DNA of 64,000 nucleotides. It comes from Cognatundibacterium jejuense (lineage in GTDB: Bacteria; Pseudomonadota; Gammaproteobacteria; Burkholderiales; Burkholderiaceae_D). The notes beneath the pieces were generated by a model. That model saw only the letters and a program-made list of their open reading frames with translations, was not told where the DNA came from and searched no databases. Within the stretch, counting starts at the first letter, position 1, and each line of letters begins with the position of its first letter. Positions 17,309 to 26,875 of this stretch are shown piece by piece. A program made the position numbers and the translations under genes. Location of the stretch: the NCBI RefSeq assembly GCF_014284255.1, contig NZ_JACOFV010000001.1, positions 372,001 to 436,000 on the forward strand. Direction: 5' to 3'.

Positions 17309-18691
17309 TTAGCAAGCCGCGTAATTGACCGTGACGACGTGAATAGCTAGGCCGCCCAATGAAGTTTCTTTGTACTTTGCTTGCATGTCATAACCTGTTT
17401 GACGCATGGTTTCAATCGCATCATCAAGGGTTACTTTATGCGTGCCATCGCTACGAAGTGATAACGAGGCCGCAGTAATGGCTTTTACCGCACCCATGCC
17501 ATTGCGTTCTATGCAGGGGATTTGTACCAATCCACCGATAGGGTCGCACGTCATACCCAAGTGATGTTCGATACCTATCTCTGCTGCTGCTTCAATTTGT
17601 TCATTGGTGCCACCTAATGCGGCAGTCAATCCGGCAGCTGCCATCGCGCAAGCGACACCGACTTCGCCCTGGCAACCAATTTCAGCACCAGAGATCGATG
17701 CATTTTTTTTGCACAGCATGCCAATTGCGGAGGCGGCGAGCAGGAAATTTCGAATTCCTTGTTCCGGATTGCTTGGTTTGCAGTCTTCAGCGTAGTAGCG
17801 CAATACGGCAGGAATAATGCCTGCAGCACCGTTGGTTGGTGCTGTGACGACACGACCACCTGCAGCATTTTCTTCGTTGACGGCCATGGCATACAAGCTC
17901 ACACGGTGCAAGCCATCGTGTGGCAACACGTCGGTCGTTTCATTCGCAGTGCGCCACAATTTGGCCGCGCGGCGTTGTACATGCAGGCCACCGGGCAATT
18001 CACCTGTGAGTTGCAGGCCGCGTGAAATACAGCCTTTCATGACATTCCAGATTTTATCCAGGCCTGCATTTAATTCATCGTCGCTGCAATGGACGATTTC
18101 ATTACCGCGCAGCATGGTCGTGATGGACAGTCCAGTGCGCTGGCCGTGTGCCAATAAATCCGCCATCGTTGAAAATGGGAAAGGTACAGGTTTGCTATCG
18201 ACATCTTTACCCGCATCAGGGTTTTCTAATTCTTCTGCTGAATAGATAAAGCCGCCGCCAGTTGAGTAGTAGGCTTTTTCTTCGACGCTACCGTCTTTGT
18301 GCGTCAGGATGAACTTCATGCCATTTGGATGACCGGGCAATACTTCTTGTTTATGCCAGAGAATATCGACGGCAGGATCGAATGTGACCGGATATTCACC
18401 GAGCAAATGCATTTTATGCGTGCTATTGAGTAGCGCCAGTTTTTCTTCAACGCTTTCTGGTGCGACTTCTTGCGGGGTTTCGCCCATCAAACCCAACATG
18501 ACTGCTTTATCTGTGGCATGACCAGTTCCTGTTAGGGCTAAAGAGCCGTAAAGCGCAACCTGGACTTTTTCAGCCTGGAACAGATTTTTTGATTCCAGCA
18601 AAAAACGGCGCGCCGCCAGCATAGGGCCAACCGTATGGGAACTGGATGGACCCACGCCTATTTTAAATAAATCGAATACACGCATGTCCAT
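17309..18691 (-). CDS. sdaA: L-serine dehydratase (iron-sulfur, single-chain)
   Basis: 460 residues, the normal length of the fused one-chain enzyme. The start FDLFKIGVGPSSSHTVGPM is diagnostic, and CISRGLQLTGELPGG, NGAAGIIPAVLRYY, GCQGEVGVACAMAAAGL and EHHLGMTCDPIGGLVQIPCIERN carry the 4Fe-4S-ligating cysteines. It deaminates serine to pyruvate and ammonia. It is the last gene of kbl-tdh-sdaA, 48 bp behind tdh, so the operon can convert threonine to glycine plus acetyl-CoA and, via serine, to pyruvate. A ribosome site (AGAGGAA) supports the ATG at 18691. Confidence 0.95.
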   Translation of the reverse strand: MDMRVFDLFKIGVGPSSSHTVGPMLAARRFLLESKNLFQAEKVQVALYGSLALTGTGHATDKAVMLGLMGETPQEVAPESVEEKLALLNSTHKMHLLGEYPVTFDPAVDILWHKQEVLPGHPNGMKFILTHKDGSVEEKAYYSTGGGFIYSAEELENPDAGKDVDSKPVPFPFSTMADLLAHGQRTGLSITTMLRGNEIVHCSDDELNAGLDKIWNVMKGCISRGLQLTGELPGGLHVQRRAAKLWRTANETTDVLPHDGLHRVSLYAMAVNEENAAGGRVVTAPTNGAAGIIPAVLRYYAEDCKPSNPEQGIRNFLLAASAIGMLCKKNASISGAEIGCQGEVGVACAMAAAGLTAALGGTNEQIEAAAEIGIEHHLGMTCDPIGGLVQIPCIERNGMGAVKAITAASLSLRSDGTHKVTLDDAIETMRQTGYDMQAKYKETSLGGLAIHVVTVNYAAC

Positions 18692-18739
18692 CGTTTGTTC
18701 CTCTTTGTCTCAAATATTAAATTTATTATGTATCGCTAT

Positions 18740-19711
18740 TTATGCTGCCTTATTCAACTCCTTAGTTTCTATACGCACGTTTTTCAACATGTCTTCTACT
18801 AAGTGTTGTAAGCCTACCTTTGCTTGCCAGCCCCAGTCTGCACGCGCTTGATTGTCGTCCAGACTTTGTGGCCAGGACGCAGCGATCGCCTGGCGGCTGT
18901 CTGGTGCGTAGTGTATTTCAAATGCGGGCAAATTTTGTTTGATTGCAGCGGCTAATTCACGTGGATTGAAACTTAAACCCGCAACATTATACGAAGAACG
19001 TATAGAAAGTTTGGTGGCAGGTGCATCCATCAAAGAAATCGTGGCGTGAATCGCATCTGGCATGTAGATCATAGGCAATGTTGTTTCCGCTTCCAGGAAG
19101 CAACTGTATGCTTCACCACGTAATGCGGAATGGAAGATTGCAATCGCGTAATCAGTCGTTCCACCGCCCGGAGGAGATTTGAAGCTGATAATGCCTGGAT
19201 AGCGGATACTGCGTACATCAACGCCATATTTTTCAAAATAATATTCGCACAAACGTTCACCCGCTAATTTGCTGATGCCGTAAATGGTGCTTGGATCCAT
19301 CACCGTGTATTGCGGTGTGTTGACTGCTGGTGTGTTTGGACCAAAAGCGGCAATTGAAGAAGGCCAGAATACTTTCAATGGTTTGCCAGCTTCGCCACGG
19401 ATGCGCGCCAACTCAAGGATGTTGAGCAGGCCATCCATATTCAGTTCCCAGGCTTTCAATGGCGCTTTTTCACCAGTTGCCGACAACAAAGCCGCCAATT
19501 GATAGACCTGTGTGACTTCGTATTTCTCAACAACTTCAGCAATACGTTCCGCGTTCAGAACGTCAATTACTTCGTAGATTGCTGCGCCATACAAGCTGTT
19601 TTGTGTGATGTCTGCCGCGATTACATTTGCGGCGCCATGTTGGTTGGCTAATGCTTCAACCAGCTCGCTACCGATTTGGCCGTTAGCGCCGATAACTAAA
19701 ATTTTTTCCAT
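18740..19711 (-). CDS. tdh: L-threonine 3-dehydrogenase, SDR (epimerase-like) type
   Basis: 323 residues of the extended short-chain dehydrogenase family: NAD site LVIGANGQIGSELVEAL, catalytic Tyr-x3-Lys in YGISKLAGE, and STIYG before it. It lacks the zinc sites of the E. coli MDR-type Tdh and matches the SDR-type threonine dehydrogenases known from Cupriavidus necator and Flavobacterium. It oxidises threonine to 2-amino-3-oxobutyrate, the substrate of Kbl, whose gene lies immediately upstream (49 bp). A good ribosome site (AGGAAA) precedes the ATG. Confidence 0.9.
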   Translation of the reverse strand: MEKILVIGANGQIGSELVEALANQHGAANVIAADITQNSLYGAAIYEVIDVLNAERIAEVVEKYEVTQVYQLAALLSATGEKAPLKAWELNMDGLLNILELARIRGEAGKPLKVFWPSSIAAFGPNTPAVNTPQYTVMDPSTIYGISKLAGERLCEYYFEKYGVDVRSIRYPGIISFKSPPGGGTTDYAIAIFHSALRGEAYSCFLEAETTLPMIYMPDAIHATISLMDAPATKLSIRSSYNVAGLSFNPRELAAAIKQNLPAFEIHYAPDSRQAIAASWPQSLDDNQARADWGWQAKVGLQHLVEDMLKNVRIETKELNKAA

Positions 19712-19760
19712 GGTGTTTCCTGATAATCTGTAATAACGAATATAACGAATCTGATTGTAT

Positions 19761-20966
19761 TTACTTAATTAAGCCCAATTCACGACCAGCTTGAGCAAAG
19801 GCGGCGAGAGCGGTATTGAGTTGTTCTATGCTATGTGCTGCGGACAATTGCACGCGCACACGCGCTTGTCCCATTGGTACGACCGGATAAAAGAAACCGG
19901 TGACAAAAACACCGAGCTCATAAAGACGCGCAGCGAATTTTTGCGCCACAGGTGCGTCAAATAGCATTACTGGAACAACTGGATGCGTGCCGGGTTTGAT
20001 GGTGAAACCTAAAGCGACGATCTCACGGCGGAAGTGTTCGGTGTTGGCATGCAGGCGATCACGCAATTCTGTTGACGAAGACAAACGCTGCAAGACGGAC
20101 AGAGATGCGCCGGCGATGGATGGAGCTAAAGTATTCGAGAACAGGTAAGGGCGTGATTTTTGGCGCAGCGTATTAATCACTTCTTTGCGGCCAGCAGTAA
20201 AGCCACCCATAGCTCCACCTAATGCTTTGCCCAGCGTGCCGGTGATGATGTCAATTTTGCCGATGACATTGTGATGTTCATGCGTACCACGACCTGTCGC
20301 GCCCATGAAGCCAGACGCGTGGCATTCATCGATCATGACTAAAGCATCATATTTGTCTGCCAGTTCGCAAATCTTGTCGAGCTGGGCAATCGTGCCATCC
20401 ATTGAGAACACGCCATCAGTCACGATGATGCGATGACGTTTGTCGGCGGCTGCTTGTAATTGCACTTCCAGATCGGCCATGTCGTTGTGCGCATAGCGAT
20501 AACGCGCTGCTTTGCACAAGCGAATGCCATCAATAATGGACGCATGATTCAATGCGTCAGAGATAATCGCGTCATTTTCATCGAACAGAGGTTCAAATAC
20601 ACCGCCGTTGGCATCGAATGCCGCTGCATACAAAATGCAATCTTCTGTACCGAGGAAGCTGGCAATAGCTTGCTCTAATTGTTTGTGTACTGTTTGTGTG
20701 CCGCAGATGAAACGCACAGAAGAAAGGCCATAGCCAAATTTTTCAGTCGCTTCTATCGATGCCTGCACCATGGATTCATCACCAGATAAACCTAAATAGT
20801 TGTTGGCACATAAGTTAATCAGTGTGCGGCCATCATCACAGACGACTTCTGCGCCTTGGCGTGAAGCAATAATGCGTTCTTTTTTGAACAAGCCTTGTTC
20901 GCGTAAGTTATCAAGATTACCAGCAAGATTGCTGATGAAGTGTTGTCTGGAAGTGTTGGTGCCCAT
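19761..20966 (-). CDS. kbl: Glycine C-acetyltransferase (2-amino-3-ketobutyrate CoA ligase)
   Basis: 401 residues, class II PLP-dependent alpha-oxoamine synthase. NLCANNYLGLS near the start, DECHASGFMGATGRGTHEH and the PLP-Lys motif TGTLGKALGGAMGGF are all present. It cleaves 2-amino-3-oxobutyrate with CoA to glycine and acetyl-CoA. First gene of the kbl-tdh-sdaA operon; GGAGAC ahead of the ATG is a good ribosome site. It is divergent from an XRE-cupin regulator, with a palindrome between. Confidence 0.96.
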   Translation of the reverse strand: MGTNTSRQHFISNLAGNLDNLREQGLFKKERIIASRQGAEVVCDDGRTLINLCANNYLGLSGDESMVQASIEATEKFGYGLSSVRFICGTQTVHKQLEQAIASFLGTEDCILYAAAFDANGGVFEPLFDENDAIISDALNHASIIDGIRLCKAARYRYAHNDMADLEVQLQAAADKRHRIIVTDGVFSMDGTIAQLDKICELADKYDALVMIDECHASGFMGATGRGTHEHHNVIGKIDIITGTLGKALGGAMGGFTAGRKEVINTLRQKSRPYLFSNTLAPSIAGASLSVLQRLSSSTELRDRLHANTEHFRREIVALGFTIKPGTHPVVPVMLFDAPVAQKFAARLYELGVFVTGFFYPVVPMGQARVRVQLSAAHSIEQLNTALAAFAQAGRELGLIK

Positions 20967-21044
20967 GATTGTCTCCGGAATATAAGGGAAGCTAAACTAA
21001 AGCTGTTAAACTTATGCTAAATTATTTCCCAAACATCTTGAAAT

Positions 21045-21078
21045 TTCGATATTGAGAACTAAAGTTCAATATATCGAA
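21045..21078. promoter_or_regulatory. Imperfect palindrome between kbl and the XRE-cupin gene, candidate operator
   Basis: TTCGATATTGAGAACT at 21045 is mirrored by AGTTCAATATATCGAA ending at 21078 (about 14 of 16 arm bases pair with a small register slip). It is in the 148-bp divergent gap, 37 bp from the regulator start. The position fits binding by the adjacent helix-turn-helix regulator controlling both directions. Confidence 0.55.
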
Positions 21079-21114
21079 TATTAATCGTACTTTTTTAATG
21101 GTGCAATAGTCTGT

Positions 21115-21687
21115 ATGAAAAAAGTTTTGTTGAATACGCCTCCTGAAGTTGGCGCTACTTTGCAAAAAATGCGTCTGGAACGTGGATTGACTCTGGAAGA
21201 CCTGTCGCGTACGGCAGGTGTTTCTAAGTCGATGTTGTCACAAATAGAACGTGAAAAAGCCAATCCCACCATTGCTGTGACTTGGCGCTTAGCCAATGCT
21301 TTAGGTGTTTCTATTGCGGAATTATTATCTTCTGAAGGGCCAAAATTAGACGAGATACGTTTATTGGAATCTCATGAAACACCAACTTTACCCGGAGAGC
21401 ATGCTGGCTATACCTTGCGTATATTGGGTCCTATGGAATTAGCTGGCAAATATGAATGGTATGAACTCACGCTGGCTCCAGGTGGTGCGTTGGTCTCGAA
21501 TTCGCACGACCCCGGCGCCAGTGAGCATTTGACGGTCTTGCATGGCAGCGTTGAGGTCGAAGTAGAGACGAGTCGTAGAAAAGTCAAAGTAGGGGCAACT
21601 GCACGCTACGACGCCGATAAAAATCATGCGATTAAGAATGTCGGTAAAACTGAAGCAAAGGCCTTGTTAGTTGTTATTCATCGTTAA
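21115..21687 (+). CDS. XRE-family regulator with C-terminal cupin domain
   Basis: 190 residues. The helix-turn-helix is LQKMRLERGLTLEDLSRTAGVSKSMLSQIEREKANPTIAVTWRLANALGVSIAELL; the second half is a cupin (WYELTLAPGGALVSNSHDPGASEHLTVLHGSVEVEV). Such regulators bind a small metabolite in the cupin and typically control the neighbouring catabolic genes. Divergence from kbl-tdh-sdaA makes a threonine/glycine/serine-related effector likely; that is inference. Confidence 0.92.
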   Translation: MKKVLLNTPPEVGATLQKMRLERGLTLEDLSRTAGVSKSMLSQIEREKANPTIAVTWRLANALGVSIAELLSSEGPKLDEIRLLESHETPTLPGEHAGYTLRILGPMELAGKYEWYELTLAPGGALVSNSHDPGASEHLTVLHGSVEVEVETSRRKVKVGATARYDADKNHAIKNVGKTEAKALLVVIHR

Positions 21688-22251
21688 CAGTTGACACAGA
21701 TAGGTTTTACTGAAAACTTTCAGTATCTTATTTATCCCCAATAAATTGTCCCTTATAAAAATAGGCCTCATGTGATTCTGGCCTATTGCGGCGGGGATGG
21801 TCGCACGTTTCTCTAGTTGACACTCCTGTACGCCCCATTCAATTTTTAAATTCTCGATGTGCTCGACATCGCCATAGTTTTTCGCATTTTCTTTGTTATT
21901 TTAGTAGTCAACTCCAGCGACTAACTTTCCCCTTGAAACATTTGCTTACTAAAAAAGAAGCCAAATTCCTCATTTTTGTTGCTTAATGAACATATTTCGT
22001 TGTTTCAATTGTTGCAATTTGTAAATAATACTTACACAATAGAAAGTTATTCTTTGTTAATGTTTATGTGTAATTTTTTTTGCATCTTGAAGATAAGATA
22101 AATTAGTTTTTCTTTTAGTTTATTTTGCAGTGGTAATTGGTTTTAAATCTTAGTGACCCCCAGGGCTTGTCTGCAATTGTTTCAATCGGTATTTCAAAAG
22201 ACGGTTGAAACTCTTGTGAGAGGCCCTAATTTATTTTAAAGGGCAGTACGC
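21688..22251. other. 564-bp AT-rich gap with two small palindromes, no convincing gene
   Basis: After the regulator stop there is an 18-base palindrome (TACTGAAA..TTTCAGTA, 21708-21725) and an 8-bp stem with a 12-base loop (AATAGGCC..GGCCTATT, 21760-21787). The second may end the regulator transcript although it has no T-run. The remaining ~460 bp before the MFS gene is strongly AT-rich, suggesting a long leader or promoter region. A 66-codon open frame here has no coding character I trust. Confidence 0.5.
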
Positions 22252-23889
22252 ATGTCTCAGTATAGTTTGTTGTCGAAAGAGCGCACCATTGCGAGCAATC
22301 ATTTCAACCGGTGGCTAGTGCCTCCAGCAGCCTTGGCAATTCATTTGTGCATTGGTATGGCATATGGCTTTTCAGTTTTTTGGTTGCCGTTGTCAAGGGC
22401 GATTGGAATCAAGAACCCGCTCGCATGCCCGAAAGAAATGGGCTTGTTAGAAGAATTGTTTGCGAATAATTGCGATTGGAAGATTTCTTCTCTGACGTGG
22501 ATCTACACCCTGTTTTTTGTTTTTCTGGGTAGTTCCGCAGCCTTGTTTGGCAAATGGCTTGAACATGCTGGACCGCGAAAAGCCGGAGTGGTTTCTGCAC
22601 TTTGCTGGTGTGGAGGATTGGTGCTTTCAGCATATGGTGTTTATATTCACCAGATGTGGCTGATGTGGTTGGGATCCGGTGTTATTGGTGGTATTGGCTT
22701 GGGGTTGGGTTATATCTCACCAGTGTCGACGCTGATTAAATGGTTCCCAGATCGTCGTGGTATGGCGACAGGTATGGCAATCATGGGTTTCGGCGGTGGC
22801 GCGATGGTCGGTGCACCAATGGCTGACTATTTGATGCGAATGTTCGCAACGCCAAGTTCGGTCGGTGTCTGGCAAACGTTTTTGTGTATAGCCGCCGTGT
22901 ACTTCGTGTTTATGATGGCCGGTGCTTTTGCTTATCGTGTGCCGCCTGCTGGATGGGTTCCGGCAGGATGGGTTCCGCCAGTTGCTAAGTCAAAAAATGC
23001 AATGATCTCCTCACGTCATGTTGATCTTGCGACCGCATGGAAGACCCCGCAGTTTTGGCTCATTTGGGGTGTGTTATGTCTGAACGTTTCTGCTGGTATC
23101 GGTATTCTTGGTATGGCTTCGCCACTGTTACAAGAAATTTTTGCCGGAAAGCTGTTAGGGGTCGATCTTGCTTTTAATGATTTAAGCACGGAACAAAAAG
23201 CGCAGGTTGCTACAATTGCTGCTGGCTTTACTGGTCTTTTGTCATTATTTAATATTGGTGGGCGCTTTTTTTGGGCTTCATGCTCCGATTACCTGGGACG
23301 AAAAGCGACATACTTTATTTTCTTCGTACTCGGTTTCGCTTTGTATGCTGCGATTCCTAGTGTTGGTAAAGCTGGTCATCTCGCGTTGTTTGTTCTTTCT
23401 TTCTGCATTATTTTGTCAATGTATGGCGGTGGTTTCGCGACTGTTCCTGCCTATCTGGCAGATATGTTTGGTTCGCAAATGGTGGGTGCCATCCACGGGC
23501 GCTTATTGACGGCCTGGGCTACAGCCGGCGTATTGGGGCCCTTGCTTATTACCTATATTCGCGAATATCAAATTGCGCATGGCGTCGCCAAAGCGCAAGC
23601 TTATGATGTGACGATGTATATTCTTGCTGGTATGTTATTGCTGGGATTTATTTGTAATTTATTGGTCAAACCTGTGGCGAGTGATAAATTTATGAGTGAG
23701 TCAGAATTGGCTGCTGAGCGTCAATTGGTCCGTACGCAAGAATCTGTATCGCAGATTAAAGTTGGTAGCGCACAATCAGCTTTTTCAAGTAGTCCGGTCC
23801 TATTGAGTTTATCGTGGGCGGGTGTGGGTATTCCAATGTTGATAGGTATTTGGCTTACGTTCCAAAAGGCGCAAGTTTTGTTTAAATAA
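22252..23889 (+). CDS. OFA-family MFS transporter (oxalate/formate antiporter type)
   Basis: 545 residues, 12 or more membrane segments. The N-terminal segment PAALAIHLCIGMAYGFSVFWLPLS and GIGLGLGYISPVSTLIKWFPDRRGMATGMAIMGFGGGA are the OFA signature; GGRFFWASCSDYLGRK is the second-half MFS motif. It has an insert between TM1 and TM2 with two Cys, and a short duplication (PAGWVPAGWVPP) in the central loop. The closest named member is the oxalate:formate antiporter OxlT, but the substrate in this branch is not settled. A formate-dehydrogenase-like gene follows 163 bp downstream, which suggests formate or a related carboxylate. Confidence 0.88.
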   Translation: MSQYSLLSKERTIASNHFNRWLVPPAALAIHLCIGMAYGFSVFWLPLSRAIGIKNPLACPKEMGLLEELFANNCDWKISSLTWIYTLFFVFLGSSAALFGKWLEHAGPRKAGVVSALCWCGGLVLSAYGVYIHQMWLMWLGSGVIGGIGLGLGYISPVSTLIKWFPDRRGMATGMAIMGFGGGAMVGAPMADYLMRMFATPSSVGVWQTFLCIAAVYFVFMMAGAFAYRVPPAGWVPAGWVPPVAKSKNAMISSRHVDLATAWKTPQFWLIWGVLCLNVSAGIGILGMASPLLQEIFAGKLLGVDLAFNDLSTEQKAQVATIAAGFTGLLSLFNIGGRFFWASCSDYLGRKATYFIFFVLGFALYAAIPSVGKAGHLALFVLSFCIILSMYGGGFATVPAYLADMFGSQMVGAIHGRLLTAWATAGVLGPLLITYIREYQIAHGVAKAQAYDVTMYILAGMLLLGFICNLLVKPVASDKFMSESELAAERQLVRTQESVSQIKVGSAQSAFSSSPVLLSLSWAGVGIPMLIGIWLTFQKAQVLFK

Positions 23890-24052
23890 ATCGCTGCTTA
23901 GCAACGAATAGAAACAAAATAAAGGTAGAAATAATACAAAAGCGGCGGGTAGGCTGAAATTGGGAATGAAGGACGTATTTCAAACCAATAACGCCTCTCG
24001 CCGTTTTGATCGTCACTGATGGTGTAATGCATTAAAAATAGCAGGAGAAGTA

Positions 24053-26362
24053 ATGAGTAAAAAGGTAATTCAGGTTTATGATCGTCCTGCAGGTGGCTGG
24101 GGTGCTCTAAAAAGTGTTGCACAACAAATATTTGAGCAAGGAATACCTGGAAAAGGCGCTCGTACTTTATTGTCAGCAAACCAGCCCGATGGTTTCGATT
24201 GCCCTGGATGTGCATGGCCGGATGCTGACCATACGTCGACCTTTGAATTTTGCGAGAATGGTGCCAAAGCAGTCGCCGCTGAATCTACCGCTCGTCGGGC
24301 CACACCTGAATTTTTTTCTGATTACACGGTACAACAACTAAGCGAAAAATCTGACCATTGGTTGGAGGCTCAGGGGCGCCTGACACATCCGCTCCAGTAC
24401 GACAAAGCCAGCGATAAATATAAGCCAATTGCCTGGGATGCTGCGTTTGATTTGATCGCTGGACATTTGAATACCTTGCCGTCACCCAATGACGCGATTT
24501 TTTATACTTCCGGTCGAACCAGTAATGAAGCGGCGTTTTTATACCAGCTATTTGTGCGCGAATTTGGCACCAATAATTTCCCTGATTGTTCGAATATGTG
24601 CCACGAACCATCAGGTTTTGCTATGCGTGAAGCGATTGGTATAGGTAAGGGCACCGTACTATTAAGCGATTTCCAAAAAACTGACGCGATTTTTATCTTT
24701 GGACAAAATCCGGGTACGAATCATCCGCGCATGCTGGGCGAATTGCGAGCTGCATCGAAACGCGGAGCGGCGATCGTGTCGTTTAATCCATTACGTGAAC
24801 GCGGCCTGGAGAAATTTCAGGATCCGCAAGCAATGGGGGAAATGTTGAGCGGGCAAGCGACCTCCATTTCTTCTGATTACGTGCAGCTAAAAATTGGCGG
24901 CGATCTTGCCGCTGTCAAAGGAATTATTAAAGCCGTACTAGAGGCAGATAGTGTCGCTCTTCGTAACGGTCTGCCGCGCATCATTGACGTGGCATTTATC
25001 GCTGAACATACGTCACATTTCGATACTTTTGTTAAAGATGTGGAGGCCGAATCCTGGGATGCGATCACGACCGAATCCGGTTTGAGTAAAACGCAACTAC
25101 AAGCCGTGGCAAATACCTATATGTCGGCAAAGAGTGTGATTGCCTGTTGGGGGATGGGTATTACACAGCACAAGCATTCTGTTGCCACGATACGGATGAT
25201 CGTTAATTTGTTGCTGTTGCGCGGAAATATTGGTCGGCCTGGTGCGGGCCCATGTCCGGTACGTGGACATAGCAACGTCCAGGGTGACCGCACCATGGGG
25301 ATTAATGAAAAACCGAGCGCCAGCTTTTTGAAACGCTTGGGTGAGGTATTTGATTTTGTGCCACCCGTCGAACATGGCTATGATACGGTTGGCGCTATTG
25401 AAACAATGCTCGCGGACAAAAACAAAGTTTTCTTTGCTATGGGTGGAAATTTTGCTACCGCTACGCCAGATACAGAATTAACCCATCGCGCTTTAAAGCA
25501 ATGTGCATTAACCGTTCATGTCACGACGAAATTAAACCGCAGTCATCTGATTTGTGGTCGCGATGCGTTAATTTTGCCATGTCTTGGGCGGACTGAAATT
25601 GATGTTCAGGCCAGCGGGCAGCAAGCAGTGAGCGTTGAAGACTCTATGAGTATGGTGCATCTGTCTTCTGGGATTAATCCGCCAGCATCGCCTCATCTTT
25701 TGTCAGAACCGATGATAGTCGCCCGCTTGGCGCATGCGACCTTAAAGCAAAAATCAAAAACTGACTGGATGGGTTTAGTTGCTAATTACGATAAAATCCG
25801 CGAAAAAATTGCTGAAGTATTTGTTGATTTTTCTGATTTTAATCAGCGTGTCAAAGTGCCGGGTGGCTTTCATTTGCGTAATACAGCGAGTGAACGAATC
25901 TGGATCACGGCGACTGGTAAAGCAAATTTTTATGCATATCAGGTACCACGCGATTTGCCGATACACAAGGCACGCCAGAATCAAGTCGCACCAGTCTTTA
26001 ATTTGGCGACGATACGTTCTCATGACCAGTACAACACAACCGTGTATGGCTTAAATGATCGGTATCGCGGCGTATTTGGTGAGCGCAGAGTACTGTTTAT
26101 CAATAAAGAAGATATCGCACAATTGTCTATGCAAGCCGGTGACTGGGTGGACTTAGTGAGTGTGGCAGAAGACGGGACTCGACGCGAGGCAAAACGCTTT
26201 ATGTTGGTTGGGTACAATATTCCTCTTGGGTGTCTGGCGGCGTATTTTCCTGAAACGAATGGCTTGGTGCCTTTATCAAGTTTTGCGGATAATGCAAGAA
26301 CGCCAACGTCCAAATCGATTCCTGTCATGCTCAGTGCGCATATTGAAGAGTGTCCGGCTTAA
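24053..26362 (+). CDS. YdeP/FdhF-type molybdopterin oxidoreductase (formate dehydrogenase-like)
   Basis: 769 residues. GFDCPGCAWPD near residue 45 and FEFCENGAKAVAAE are typical of the FdhF/YdeP family; the molybdopterin regions include SNMCHEPSGFAM, IFGQNPGTNHPRM, WGMGITQHKHSV and RGNIGRPGAGPCPVRGHSNVQGDRTMG, and the C-terminal MPT-binding barrel has TIRSHDQYNTTVYG. The usual four-Cys 4Fe-4S motif is absent, as in YdeP. Family activity is not firmly known; formate oxidation is a guess. AGGAGAAG precedes the ATG. It is followed by a small winged-helix-like gene 15 bp downstream; no fdhD is adjacent. Confidence 0.85.
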   Translation: MSKKVIQVYDRPAGGWGALKSVAQQIFEQGIPGKGARTLLSANQPDGFDCPGCAWPDADHTSTFEFCENGAKAVAAESTARRATPEFFSDYTVQQLSEKSDHWLEAQGRLTHPLQYDKASDKYKPIAWDAAFDLIAGHLNTLPSPNDAIFYTSGRTSNEAAFLYQLFVREFGTNNFPDCSNMCHEPSGFAMREAIGIGKGTVLLSDFQKTDAIFIFGQNPGTNHPRMLGELRAASKRGAAIVSFNPLRERGLEKFQDPQAMGEMLSGQATSISSDYVQLKIGGDLAAVKGIIKAVLEADSVALRNGLPRIIDVAFIAEHTSHFDTFVKDVEAESWDAITTESGLSKTQLQAVANTYMSAKSVIACWGMGITQHKHSVATIRMIVNLLLLRGNIGRPGAGPCPVRGHSNVQGDRTMGINEKPSASFLKRLGEVFDFVPPVEHGYDTVGAIETMLADKNKVFFAMGGNFATATPDTELTHRALKQCALTVHVTTKLNRSHLICGRDALILPCLGRTEIDVQASGQQAVSVEDSMSMVHLSSGINPPASPHLLSEPMIVARLAHATLKQKSKTDWMGLVANYDKIREKIAEVFVDFSDFNQRVKVPGGFHLRNTASERIWITATGKANFYAYQVPRDLPIHKARQNQVAPVFNLATIRSHDQYNTTVYGLNDRYRGVFGERRVLFINKEDIAQLSMQAGDWVDLVSVAEDGTRREAKRFMLVGYNIPLGCLAAYFPETNGLVPLSSFADNARTPTSKSIPVMLSAHIEECPA

Positions 26363-26377
26363 AAGATGGAAATTGCA

Positions 26378-26680
26378 ATGACAAGCAATCCGGATGAGGC
26401 AGAACTGGCTATGCTAAAGCTTGCTGATATGGTCGTAACTGAATTGCATCACCATTCACGACCACAATCAGCGCTGAGTATTGCTAAACGTCTCAAGATC
26501 AGAATGAGCACGCTGATGCGCTGTTTGGCATATCTTGGTGACGCAGAAATCGATGGACAGCGTGGCTTGGGATGGGTGTTATTGCATCAGGATGACGATC
26601 GTCTGCTGTTGAGTTTGTCAGATCGGGGTCGCTCTGTGTGCGATGATAATGCGGCTCAGGCAGATGAGTCTGTTCGATGA
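26378..26680 (+). CDS. Small winged-helix-like protein next to the YdeP-type oxidoreductase
   Basis: 100 residues. A helix-turn-helix-like layout is seen: LADMVVTELHHHSRPQSALSIAKRLKIRMSTLMRCLAYLGDAEIDGQRGLGWVLLHQDD followed by LLSLSDRGRSVC. It resembles a MarR/wHTH single domain but I do not recognise a named family. It starts 15 bp after the oxidoreductase stop (the alternative ATG at 26366 is 3 bp after), so it is surely cotranscribed; a regulator or a maturation partner are both possible. Confidence 0.7.
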   Translation: MTSNPDEAELAMLKLADMVVTELHHHSRPQSALSIAKRLKIRMSTLMRCLAYLGDAEIDGQRGLGWVLLHQDDDRLLLSLSDRGRSVCDDNAAQADESVR

Positions 26681-26692
26681 CGATAGATTCGG

Positions 26693-26750
26693 TCGTAGGG
26701 TAAAGGATCTCACTACAATCCGCTACTGTTGTGTATATGTAGTTGTAATA
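26693..26750. repeat. Decayed copy of the GTAGGG palindromic repeat
   Basis: From GTAGGGT to TTGTAAT the sequence can be aligned with the left half of the repeat at 29711-29784: over a 34-base stretch (26716-26749 against 29725-29758) 25 positions match. The right arm is no longer recognisable. It lies upstream of thrC. Confidence 0.45.
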
Positions 26751-26875
26751 CCTGATTGCCGAACGAAACTCATAAAATTCTGGGTTTTCACCGAATTAGC
26801 GTTGGTTTGAGGCTGTTAAGGGCGATATAATGGAAAGATTATTCGTCTAACTACTCAAACTTTTTCTGTCATTTT

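Noticed and set aside
21786..21986. Plus-strand open frame of 66 codons in the AT-rich gap
   Set aside because: No ribosome site, starts inside a stem-loop and the composition is not coding-like.
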